A program made the translations under genes and the position numbers. From assembly GCA_030652805.1 (NCBI GenBank), contig JAUSPT010000061.1, positions 1 to 5,290 on the forward strand: a stretch of DNA of 5,290 nt. The letters are read 5' to 3'. The notes below the pieces were generated by a model. The model did not search any database and was not told where the DNA came from. It worked only from the letters and a program-made list of their open reading frames with translations. Shown here piece after piece: positions 1 to 5,151 of this stretch. Within the stretch, counting starts at the first letter, position 1. Each line of letters starts with the position of its first letter. Source of the DNA: a bacterium (GTDB taxonomy: Bacteria; JAHJDO01).

Positions 1-26
1 TGTTACCTATGTGCCCAGCCAGCACA
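1..26 (+). mobile_element. Terminal end of an IS481/IS3-superfamily-like insertion sequence (left copy, mostly outside the window)
   Basis: Positions 1-27 are a perfect reverse complement of 5152-5178, and the two copies diverge immediately inside the module. The end of the IS is therefore best placed at 26/27, with its tip reading TGTGCTGG on the - strand (a TG...CA-type end). The body of this copy would lie to the left of the window. The same bases encode the last residues of a transposase (see the CDS entry). Only 26 bases are visible, so whether this copy is complete cannot be judged. Family assignment rests on the right-hand copy. Confidence 0.6.
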
Positions 27-27
27 T
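1..27. repeat. 27-bp inverted repeat, left copy
   Basis: This stretch is identical, on the opposite strand, to 5152-5178 with no mismatch over 27 bases. It contains its own small dyad (TGTGC/GCACA separated by 7 bases). The 27th base may match by chance, since the likely IS tip lies at 26. Confidence 0.9.
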
Positions 28-35
28 CATCTTGA
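1..35 (+). CDS. Transposase/integrase C-terminal end (partial, left IS copy)
   Basis: Reading from base 3 gives LPMCPASTSS followed by TGA at 33-35. The LPMCPAST part is identical to the end of the transposase read on the - strand at the right edge. The last two residues and the stop codon lie beyond the inferred IS boundary at 26, so they come from flanking DNA rather than the element. The rest of the protein, including the DDE catalytic core, is off the window to the left, so its integrity is unknown. Confidence 0.6.
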   Translation, partial: LPMCPASTSS

Positions 36-61
36 CATAAAGGGATATTTCCCGTTATACT
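32..61 (+). promoter_or_regulatory. Sigma70-type promoter for the tRNA-Asn / FNT transcript
   Basis: A perfect -35 box TTGACA lies at 32-37. A -10 box follows as TTATAC at 55-60 (17-nt spacing) or TATACT at 56-61 (18-nt spacing). The expected start is near 67-69, about 20 nt before the tRNA. The spacer holds a short dyad, GGGA-TATT-TCCC at 42-53. The -35 box begins only 5 bases past the inferred IS end and overlaps the transposase stop codon. Confidence 0.7.
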
Positions 62-86
62 TAGCAGTCTTTTTGATATATAAAAT

Positions 87-159
87 TCCTCGGTAGCGCA
101 ATCGGTAGAGCACTTGGCTGTTAACCAGGGGGTTGCTGGTTCGAGTCCAGCCCGAGGAG
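87..159 (+). tRNA. tRNA-Asn (anticodon GTT)
   Basis: The full cloverleaf can be folded by eye. The acceptor stem is 87-93 with 152-158 (7 bp) and the discriminator base is G159. The anticodon stem is 113-117 with 125-129, with anticodon GTT at 120-122. The T stem is 135-139 with 147-151 around a TTCGAGT loop, and the variable loop is 5 nt. CCA is not encoded: the next bases are CTA, so the cell must add CCA enzymatically. The D stem (96-99 with 108-111) has a G98/A109 opposition at tRNA position 12-23, where bacterial tRNA-Asn normally has U-A. A strong promoter precedes it and the FNT gene follows after 17 nt, which suggests a joint transcript. Confidence 0.95.
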
Positions 160-161
160 CT

Positions 162-169
162 AAAAGGAG
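162..169 (+). promoter_or_regulatory. Ribosome binding site that fixes the TTG start of the FNT gene
   Basis: AAAAGGAG ends 7 nt before the TTG at 177-179. The open frame continues upstream to a TTG at 114, but that lies inside the tRNA anticodon arm and has no binding site of its own. This site therefore decides the start. It begins two bases after the tRNA 3' end. Confidence 0.8.
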
Positions 170-176
170 TTACGTT

Positions 177-1013
177 TTGAATAATGATACACCACCAAAG
201 GGATATGATCCAAAATTAAGTCCTAAAGAACTCCAAACCCAAATATCATCCCTGGGAATTAAAAAGGCAAATACAAAAATCTGGCAGCTATTTCTTCTGG
301 GAATTCTGGCAGGACTATATATCAGCATAGGAGGACATGCATTTCTTGTTGCACTTGAGCAAGGGATGGGGAAAATTGTTGCAGGTGCTGTTTTTAGTGT
401 CGGACTGGTATTAGTTGTTATTGCAGGAGCTGAGCTGTTTACTGGAAACATAATGATGATAGTAGGAGCCATATCAACATTCTTCCCAATTCGAAAAATG
501 TTGAAAAATTGGACAGTTGTTTATTTAGGCAATTTTGTTGGCGCTTTTTTATTTGCATTTCTTATCTTTAAATCAGGTCTTCTTGGTACACACTTAGACA
601 TCAACAAGTTGGGACAATTAGCAATAAAAATATCCGATAATAAACTGGATTTATCGTTTACAGAATGTTTTATTAGAGGGATATTCTGTAACATGCTGGT
701 TATTCTTGCCATTATTATGGCATATTTCTCAAAAGATATTATTTCTAAAATATTCTGCTGTATATTGCCAATTATGGTGTTTGTGGCCTCAGGATTCGAG
801 CACTGTGTTGCAAATATGTACCTAATCCCAATAGGCCTTTTTGTAAAAGGCGTCCCTTTTTACAAGCAATACATAATATTCCAAAATCTTATACCTGTAA
901 CGCTAGGGAATATAGCAGGCGGATTGTTTATCCTAATTATACATCCAAATAGAATAAGACAGCTTATTACATTGTTTTCTCACAAGCCTTCTTCACGCAC
1001 TAATACTAAATGA
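177..1013 (+). CDS. Formate/nitrite transporter (FNT) family channel
   Basis: This 278-residue membrane protein belongs to the FocA/NirC family, pentameric channels that move formate or related small anions across the cytoplasmic membrane. The first FNT signature is visible as VIAGAELFTG (residues 81-90). A version of the second is GIFCNMLVILA (168-178), followed by GFEHCVANMY (206-215), whose His209 matches the conserved pore histidine of the family. About six hydrophobic segments can be seen (near 37-60, 66-90, 112-133, 165-184, 190-206 and 234-256), with a soluble N-terminal stretch of about 35 residues. The start is TTG at 177, chosen for its well-spaced AAAAGGAG. Length is typical of the family. 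The 3' end overlaps hydE tail to tail by 34 nt. Substrate cannot be decided from sequence; the hydrogenase neighbours favour formate over nitrite by inference only, so no FocA/NirC symbol is given. Confidence 0.92.
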   Translation: MNNDTPPKGYDPKLSPKELQTQISSLGIKKANTKIWQLFLLGILAGLYISIGGHAFLVALEQGMGKIVAGAVFSVGLVLVVIAGAELFTGNIMMIVGAISTFFPIRKMLKNWTVVYLGNFVGAFLFAFLIFKSGLLGTHLDINKLGQLAIKISDNKLDLSFTECFIRGIFCNMLVILAIIMAYFSKDIISKIFCCILPIMVFVASGFEHCVANMYLIPIGLFVKGVPFYKQYIIFQNLIPVTLGNIAGGLFILIIHPNRIRQLITLFSHKPSSRTNTK

Positions 1014-2017
1014 TTTGGTATTAGAGAATGCCCATGGTCTTGCGCGATCTTTCTGCCAATTTTCTTTACTCTATTTTCCATACAGTATCTGCAGGTTATA
1101 GGGTCTTCTCCTATGCACGGTTTATCAGGATAAAGCCTATAATTTTGTTTGTATCTCTGCGGTGTAATGTTCGGCATCACCACATTAGCCCCGGACTGTA
1201 GTATTATTTCCCTGGCATCAGAACGCAATACATCCATAGCTGTAGTAGCAGGCAGGAGAACCTTTGGACAGAGGATTCTAACCAATGCAATGAATTTTTG
1301 CACAATCGAAAAATCTCCATTTTTACTGCCAGAGAGAGGTGTGTCGTTATTCGAAATATAAGGTCCTGCGCCTACCATGTGAAAGTTCCATTTTTTTATA
1401 AACAGGATATCATCTGCTATATGTTCTATTGTTTGTCCCGGCAGGCCTATCATAGAACCGCTGCCAACCTGATATCCAAGCTCAAACAACCATTGGAGGC
1501 ATTTTAATCTTTCATGGTAATTGTCGTCAGGATGCAGTTTCATGAACAGGTTTTCATTACTTGTCTCAAATCTTAACAGATATCTGTCTGCGCCTGCATC
1601 TTTGAATGCCTTATACTCATCAAAACTTCTCTCACCGATGCTTAGAGTTACAGCCAGATCAGTATGCGTTTTGATGTCTTCTACTAATTTGGCTAATACC
1701 TTTTTTGTAAACCATATATCTTCGCCTGACTGGAGAACGATTGTTTTAAGACCATGCTTATCTATCAGGACGGCTGTCCGGAGAATTTCTTCAGGAGACA
1801 TCCTGTAACGAGGAATCTTTTTATTTGATTTGCGAAGACCGCAGTAAAGACAATCTTTTCTGCAAAAATTTGAAAATTCGCATATGCCTCTTAGATGAAC
1901 CTCATCGCCGACATTTTCTTTTCTTATACAGTCAGCTTGCTTAACAGTATCTAAGAAATCGTCTCTCTTTAATATCTCAATTATGTCACGTTTAGAAATA
2001 TATGTCTCTTTCTCCAT
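980..2017 (-). CDS. hydE: [FeFe]-hydrogenase H-cluster radical SAM maturase HydE
   Basis: This cytoplasmic radical SAM enzyme acts on the organometallic iron product of HydG during assembly of the H-cluster 2Fe unit. Using ATG at 2017 gives 345 residues, close to the roughly 350 usual for HydE. The radical SAM motif CRKDCLYC supplies Cys52, Cys56 and Cys59. The family-typical LSIGERSFDEY and GADRYLLRFETSN follow in mid-protein. A C-terminal CX7CX2C (CIGEDPITCRYC; Cys301, 309, 312) matches the accessory cluster site seen in some HydE proteins. A TTG at 2023 is also in frame, but only the ATG has a purine-rich GAGAGAG at a usable distance (6 nt). The gene overlaps the hydG end by 26 nt, implying translational coupling, and is last in the operon. 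Its stop at 980-982 lies inside the convergent FNT gene. Confidence 0.95.
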   Translation of the reverse strand: MEKETYISKRDIIEILKRDDFLDTVKQADCIRKENVGDEVHLRGICEFSNFCRKDCLYCGLRKSNKKIPRYRMSPEEILRTAVLIDKHGLKTIVLQSGEDIWFTKKVLAKLVEDIKTHTDLAVTLSIGERSFDEYKAFKDAGADRYLLRFETSNENLFMKLHPDDNYHERLKCLQWLFELGYQVGSGSMIGLPGQTIEHIADDILFIKKWNFHMVGAGPYISNNDTPLSGSKNGDFSIVQKFIALVRILCPKVLLPATTAMDVLRSDAREIILQSGANVVMPNITPQRYKQNYRLYPDKPCIGEDPITCRYCMENRVKKIGRKIAQDHGHSLIPNHLVLVREEGL

Positions 2018-3488
2018 TCTCAACTCTCTCGTAGTCTTTCATAAGTTTTGCATAAAATTCAGGCATGAGTTTTTTAATTTCTTCAATTTCCTTGTTTATA
2101 ATTTTTTCTCCTGCAATATTTGTTTCTTTACTGCCAAAATCATCCAGCCACTCTCTGAAAGTAAGAATCGCGTTCAATTTGCAGAACTTCCCTTCCTTAC
2201 CTGTTTTTAAAAGGTTCATAATGCACTTGCCTGTTCTGCCGCAGCGATATCCTGCAGTGCAAAACGAAGTAATATATCCCATTTCCGCAAATTCTCTTAT
2301 TACCTCATCAAGACTGCGTGTATCTCCCAATAAGAATTGCTGACGTTCCTTTTCCTGCTTGGTATATCTGTCACTGTAAGCCCCAATCCCTATGCGTGTT
2401 GATGCATCCGTTTGCGTACACCCTAACGAAAAAGTCTCTCTTCGCATTTGAGCACTCTCTCTTGCAGTAATAATCATCCCTGTATACGGCACTGCCAAAC
2501 GTATCACTGTTACCAGCTTCTTGAAATCGTTATCACTTACCTTATGCTTTGGATCCTGTGTAATCGGAGAATTTGACGCAGGTTCAAGACGCGGAAAAGA
2601 AATAGTGTGAGGACCTATGCCAAATTTTCTTTCTAATTCCCTTGCATGGTATAGAAGTCCCATAACCTCAAATTTCCAGTCATACAAGCCAAATAAAGCA
2701 CCTATTCCAACATCGTCAATTCTTGCTTCCATTGACCTGTGCATGCAGTACAATCTCCATCTATAATCTGATTTTATCGTGCCTTTTGGATGAACTTCCT
2801 GATAGGTTTTATGATGATAGGTTTCCTGAAATACCTGAAACGTTCCTATTCCAACTTCCTTTAGTTTCTTCAAATCCTCTATTGACAACGGAGCAGCGTT
2901 CACATTAACTCTGCGGATGCTTCCATATCCGTTTTTCGTTTTTACTTTAACATCGTATATCTGTTTTATACTGGAAGTCATGTAATCTATATTTGCAACA
3001 GGATGCTCGCCATAAACAACTATCAGCCGCTTATGCCCGATTTTACCTGCTAAAACCTCCGTTTCTTTCTTTACTTCTTCCAATGTAAGCACTCTTCTTT
3101 TCTCATCCTTATTCTCTTTTCTGAATCCACAATAGAGACAGCTGTTCACACACAAGTTTCCAAGATAAAGAGGAGCAAATGTTACAATCCTGTTGTCATA
3201 AACCTTTTTCTTAATCTTAGTCGCTGTACTTGCCATTTCCTCCAGAGTATCTTTGTCATCCACATTGAGTAATACAGCTGTTTCCTCTGGCGTAAGCGTT
3301 TCAACAGCCATTGATTTGTCAAGAATGTCTCTTATCTTTTTTTTGTCAACGCATTTATTATTTTCTAATTTCTCTGTGATCTCTTCATCATTTATAAAGT
3401 CTTTGTCTCCATCCATATATTTTGTAATCTCGTTTCTTTTAATCCTGTTATCTATCCACGATTTTGTATCAATTATTTTCGCACACAT
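1992..3488 (-). CDS. hydG: [FeFe]-hydrogenase H-cluster radical SAM maturase HydG (tyrosine lyase), variant C-terminal cluster motif
   Basis: HydG cleaves tyrosine with SAM to p-cresol and a fragment that becomes CO and cyanide bound to iron, giving the Fe(CO)2(CN) building block. The protein has 498 residues, somewhat longer than the roughly 470-480 typical. The radical SAM cysteines are 113, 117 and 120 (CVNSCLYCGFR). Strong family signatures follow: DDVGIGALFGLYDWKFEV near 258-275 and GPHTISFPRLEPA near 292-304. The C-terminal auxiliary cluster motif is unusual. Published HydG proteins use CX2CX22C; here it reads CTAGYRCGRTGKC, so Cys410 and Cys436 are in place but position 413 is Gly, with extra cysteines at 416 and 422. 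AAAGGAG at 3505-3499 precedes the ATG by 10 nt. The gene overlaps hydF by 16 nt and hydE by 26 nt. Identity is secure; catalytic equivalence at the auxiliary cluster is not. Confidence 0.94.
   Translation of the reverse strand: MCAKIIDTKSWIDNRIKRNEITKYMDGDKDFINDEEITEKLENNKCVDKKKIRDILDKSMAVETLTPEETAVLLNVDDKDTLEEMASTATKIKKKVYDNRIVTFAPLYLGNLCVNSCLYCGFRKENKDEKRRVLTLEEVKKETEVLAGKIGHKRLIVVYGEHPVANIDYMTSSIKQIYDVKVKTKNGYGSIRRVNVNAAPLSIEDLKKLKEVGIGTFQVFQETYHHKTYQEVHPKGTIKSDYRWRLYCMHRSMEARIDDVGIGALFGLYDWKFEVMGLLYHARELERKFGIGPHTISFPRLEPASNSPITQDPKHKVSDNDFKKLVTVIRLAVPYTGMIITARESAQMRRETFSLGCTQTDASTRIGIGAYSDRYTKQEKERQQFLLGDTRSLDEVIREFAEMGYITSFCTAGYRCGRTGKCIMNLLKTGKEGKFCKLNAILTFREWLDDFGSKETNIAGEKIINKEIEEIKKLMPEFYAKLMKDYERVENGERDIYF
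2024..2030 (-). promoter_or_regulatory. Ribosome binding site for hydE, inside the hydG coding end
   Basis: GAGAGAG lies 6 nt before the ATG at 2017 and within the last codons of hydG. It directly abuts the alternative TTG at 2023, leaving no room to serve that codon, so it favours the ATG. It is a weak match to the Shine-Dalgarno consensus. Confidence 0.5.
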
Positions 3489-4738
3489 TTTTCATCAGCT
3501 CCTTTAGCTTTTTTAAATACATCCATAGCAGCGGGAAATGGAGAAAGCACTCTTTCCAACACTCCGTGCAGGAAAGAAATACACACGCCGTAATTTGTTA
3601 TAGGAACGCCTTCCTGTTTAGCCCGCTGAATTCTAAACAGCATTTCTCTTCTGTTGATCATACATCCACCGCAATGAATAATTAGTTTATAGTCCTTTAA
3701 GTTTTCGGGATAATCATGTCCTGAATATGTATCTATATTTAATTTTTTCCCTGTATATTCTTTCAGCCATCGCGGAATTTTTACTCTTCCAATGTCATCC
3801 TCCACCGGATGATGACTGCACGCCTCAGCAATGAGAACCTTATCTCCTGAAACCAGTTTATCTATTTCGCACACACCTTTCACTACCTCTATTAAATCTC
3901 CTTTGTATCTGGCAAAAAGGATTGAAAATGTTGTGCATTTAACATGTTTTGGAGTATCAGCCACCATTCTTGAAACGACCTGAGAATCACATACTGAAAC
4001 GTCAGGCGGTCTCTTTAGATTGTCCAGTATATGAGCGTATTCACTCTCCTTAACAATCAATGCGGCAGAGTCATTATCTAAAGCATCTCGTATTGTCTGG
4101 ACCTGCGGTAGAATAATTCTTCCCTTTGGAGCTTCCATATCAATAGGAACAATTAATACTGCCAGTCCTCCTGAAGGAATAATATCTCCTATGATAGTAG
4201 GCGGATTCAGGAAATCATCTGGACAGATTTCTGTAAGATGCTTTTTTAAGTCATTCACATACATATCTCTATTGTTAAAATCCATACTGGCGCAAAGAAT
4301 AATCCTCTCTGTCTTAGCTTTTAGTTTTTTTGCAAACTCAAGGGAAGGTGATTTCTGATCAATCTTATTCACAACGATAATGAAAGGCGTATTTCTATTT
4401 TCCGTTTCACGCAAAATAGCATCTTCGTATTTTCCCCATATATCTGCTTCAGTCAGAAGTAAAATAATATCTGCTCTGTCAAATATGTTCTTTGTTTTTT
4501 TGATTCTTAACTCTGAAATGGACGATGTGTCATCTATTCCCGCTGTATCCAGAAACACAACCGGACCAAGGGGCAAAAACTCCATGCTTTTTTCAACCAC
4601 GTCACTGGTTGTACCCGGAACAGGCGAAGTTATTGCTATGTCCTGATTGGCAACCAGATTCAGAAAGCTGGATTTACCAACATTAGTTCTTCCAAATAAT
4701 CCTATATGAAGCCGCAATGATTTAGGCGCTTTTTTCAT
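3473..4738 (-). CDS. hydF: [FeFe]-hydrogenase H-cluster maturation GTPase HydF
   Basis: HydF is the scaffold that receives the products of HydE and HydG and transfers the 2Fe subcluster to the hydrogenase. The protein has 421 residues. The N-terminal GTPase domain is complete: P-loop GRTNVGKS (16-23), switch I PGTTSD (41-46), DTAG (64-67), NKID (124-127) and CAS (149-151). The C-terminal metal-binding domain has CSH (Cys307, His309) and HCGGC (His355, Cys356, Cys359), matching the CXH...HCXXC cluster motif of HydF with 45 residues between the two histidines. All expected ligands are present, so it looks functional. The ATG at 4738 overlaps the preceding stop codon as ATGA, so it is probably translated by coupling; its own binding site (AAAGG about 10 nt upstream) is only moderate. 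Confidence 0.96.
   Translation of the reverse strand: MKKAPKSLRLHIGLFGRTNVGKSSFLNLVANQDIAITSPVPGTTSDVVEKSMEFLPLGPVVFLDTAGIDDTSSISELRIKKTKNIFDRADIILLLTEADIWGKYEDAILRETENRNTPFIIVVNKIDQKSPSLEFAKKLKAKTERIILCASMDFNNRDMYVNDLKKHLTEICPDDFLNPPTIIGDIIPSGGLAVLIVPIDMEAPKGRIILPQVQTIRDALDNDSAALIVKESEYAHILDNLKRPPDVSVCDSQVVSRMVADTPKHVKCTTFSILFARYKGDLIEVVKGVCEIDKLVSGDKVLIAEACSHHPVEDDIGRVKIPRWLKEYTGKKLNIDTYSGHDYPENLKDYKLIIHCGGCMINRREMLFRIQRAKQEGVPITNYGVCISFLHGVLERVLSPFPAAMDVFKKAKGADEKCVRK
3499..3505 (-). promoter_or_regulatory. Ribosome binding site for hydG, inside the hydF coding end
   Basis: AAAGGAG lies 10 nt before the ATG at 3488. It sits in the final codons of hydF, as expected for a tightly packed operon. 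The spacing is slightly long. Confidence 0.65.
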
Positions 4739-4992
4739 CTGCTTTTTACCTTTCCCAGTGCTGATTTTACTGATACGCCCTCAATAGCGCCCAGCTTTCC
4801 TGTTAAAGATCCAAGCTCATCTGTAGTAGCATCTACTACAAGCGTGATAACACAGCAATTCTTCTCTTTATAAGGAATACCAACGCGCGCTGCAATAATA
4901 TCTCCGTATTCTGAAAGCAAACTGTTAATTCTTGAAGAAGCCTTTTTTCTATCCTCAATTATGATTCCAACAAAACCCAGTCTTTTATCCAT
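4735..4992 (-). CDS. TM1266-like iron-only hydrogenase system putative regulator (ACT-fold)
   Basis: This 85-residue protein matches the small family named after Thermotoga maritima TM1266 and annotated as a putative iron-only hydrogenase system regulator. It is known mainly from its association with HydE/F/G. Hallmarks are an opening beta strand LGFVGIIIEDR, then YGDIIAARVGIPY, a second strand pair CCVITLVVDATTDELGSLTGKLG, and the ending GVSVKSAL. The alternation of strands and helices fits a ferredoxin-like ACT domain. No DNA-binding domain is visible, so a transcription-factor role is only an annotation habit. ATG at 4992 is preferred because GGAGG lies 5 nt upstream; ATGs at 4995 and 5004 are too close to it or overlap it. 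First gene of the hyd operon, joined to hydF by an ATGA overlap and preceded by a terminator-containing leader. Confidence 0.9.
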   Translation of the reverse strand: MDKRLGFVGIIIEDRKKASSRINSLLSEYGDIIAARVGIPYKEKNCCVITLVVDATTDELGSLTGKLGAIEGVSVKSALGKVKSR

Positions 4993-4997
4993 CATAT

Positions 4998-5002
4998 CCT
5001 CC
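4998..5002 (-). promoter_or_regulatory. Ribosome binding site for the TM1266-like gene
   Basis: GGAGG lies 5 nt before the ATG at 4992 and decides among three closely spaced in-frame ATG codons (5004, 4995, 4992). It follows the T-rich tail of the leader terminator directly. Confidence 0.75.
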
Positions 5003-5009
5003 ATTAAAT

Positions 5010-5045
5010 AAAAATTCCCGATCTCTATCCTGCAAAGAGACCGGG
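5010..5045 (-). terminator. Intrinsic terminator in the hyd operon leader
   Basis: In the - strand RNA, CCCGGUCUCU (5045-5036) pairs with AGAGAUCGGG (5026-5017) as a 10-bp stem containing one G-U pair. The loop is 9 nt. The tail is AAUUUUU, ending at 5010, with a further AUUU after it. It lies only 7 nt upstream of the first ribosome binding site of the operon, so it can only make sense as a conditional terminator. Confidence 0.72.
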
Positions 5046-5094
5046 AAAACACCATCAGCCCCTTGGTTTCAGGAAGAAACCCCTCCCCGCAGGA
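5017..5094 (-). ncRNA. Structured leader RNA of the hyd operon (candidate attenuator or riboswitch)
   Basis: On the - strand, TCCTGC (5094-5089) pairs with GCAGGA (5033-5028), closing a 67-nt domain. Just inside, GGGA (5087-5084) can pair with TCCC (5046-5043), extended by G-U pairs. A perfect 6-bp hairpin GGTTTC/GAAACC occupies 5081-5065 with a 5-nt loop; with that hairpin formed, only one of the G-U pairs remains possible. The remaining segment, about 5064-5047, includes GGGGCTGATGGTG and is largely unpaired. The inner stem needs 5043-5046, while the terminator uses 5036-5045 as its 5' arm and holds 5033-5028 in its loop. The two folds thus compete, which is the classic arrangement of a transcription-attenuating leader. 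I do not recognise a named riboswitch class; similarity to the fluoride class is limited to a short CTGATGG and lacks the upstream half of that motif. Confidence 0.5.
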
Positions 5095-5151
5095 AATAAG
5101 TTTTAATATACTAACATAATAATATCATTTATTACTCTAAGAAACCACCAA
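5095..5151 (-). promoter_or_regulatory. Probable promoter region of the hyd operon (elements not resolved)
   Basis: This AT-rich stretch lies between the structured leader and the IS end, the only native space left for a promoter. On the - strand a TATATT hexamer is a possible -10 box, but no good -35 box lies 16-18 nt upstream. TTAGAG with TATGTT at 16-nt spacing is a weaker alternative. No operator for a known redox regulator was seen. Transcription entering from the IS is a second possibility. Confidence 0.3.

Noticed and set aside
114-176. N-terminal extension of the FNT reading frame by 21 residues, starting at TTG 114.
   Set aside because: The extension is encoded by the tRNA-Asn gene and has no ribosome binding site; the TTG at 177 has AAAAGGAG at 7-nt spacing.
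841-866. Hairpin TTGTAAAAGG...CCTTTTTACAA inside the FNT gene.
   Set aside because: About 10 bp with a bulged T, but no U-tract follows on either strand, and it lies in well-conserved coding sequence, so it is not called a terminator.
953-968. AATAAG-ACAG-CTTATT dyad as a terminator for hydE or the FNT gene.
   Set aside because: The stem is short and AT-rich. On the hydE strand no T-run follows, and on the FNT strand the loose T-run comes before the stop codon.
1149-4646. Plus-strand open frames of 60-95 codons opposite hydE, hydG and hydF.
   Set aside because: They are antisense shadows of strongly conserved genes, with no recognisable domains or well-placed binding sites.
4993-5055. N-terminal extension of the TM1266-like protein from an in-frame ATG at 5055.
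   Set aside because: The extension reads through the leader terminator and its arms, the residues do not resemble the family N-terminus, and the family length of about 80-85 residues fits the ATG at 4992.
5059-5088. G-quadruplex in the leader on the - strand (GGGGAGGGG plus GGGG).
   Set aside because: Only three good G runs are close together; a fourth of similar length is absent, and the same bases fit a conventional stem.
5047-5094. Fluoride (crcB) riboswitch, suggested by CTGATGG with a nearby GGG on the - strand.
   Set aside because: The upstream half of the fluoride motif (a GATG-containing stem) is missing and the downstream genes do not concern fluoride. TPP, FMN, SAM-I, cobalamin and c-di-GMP signatures were also not found.
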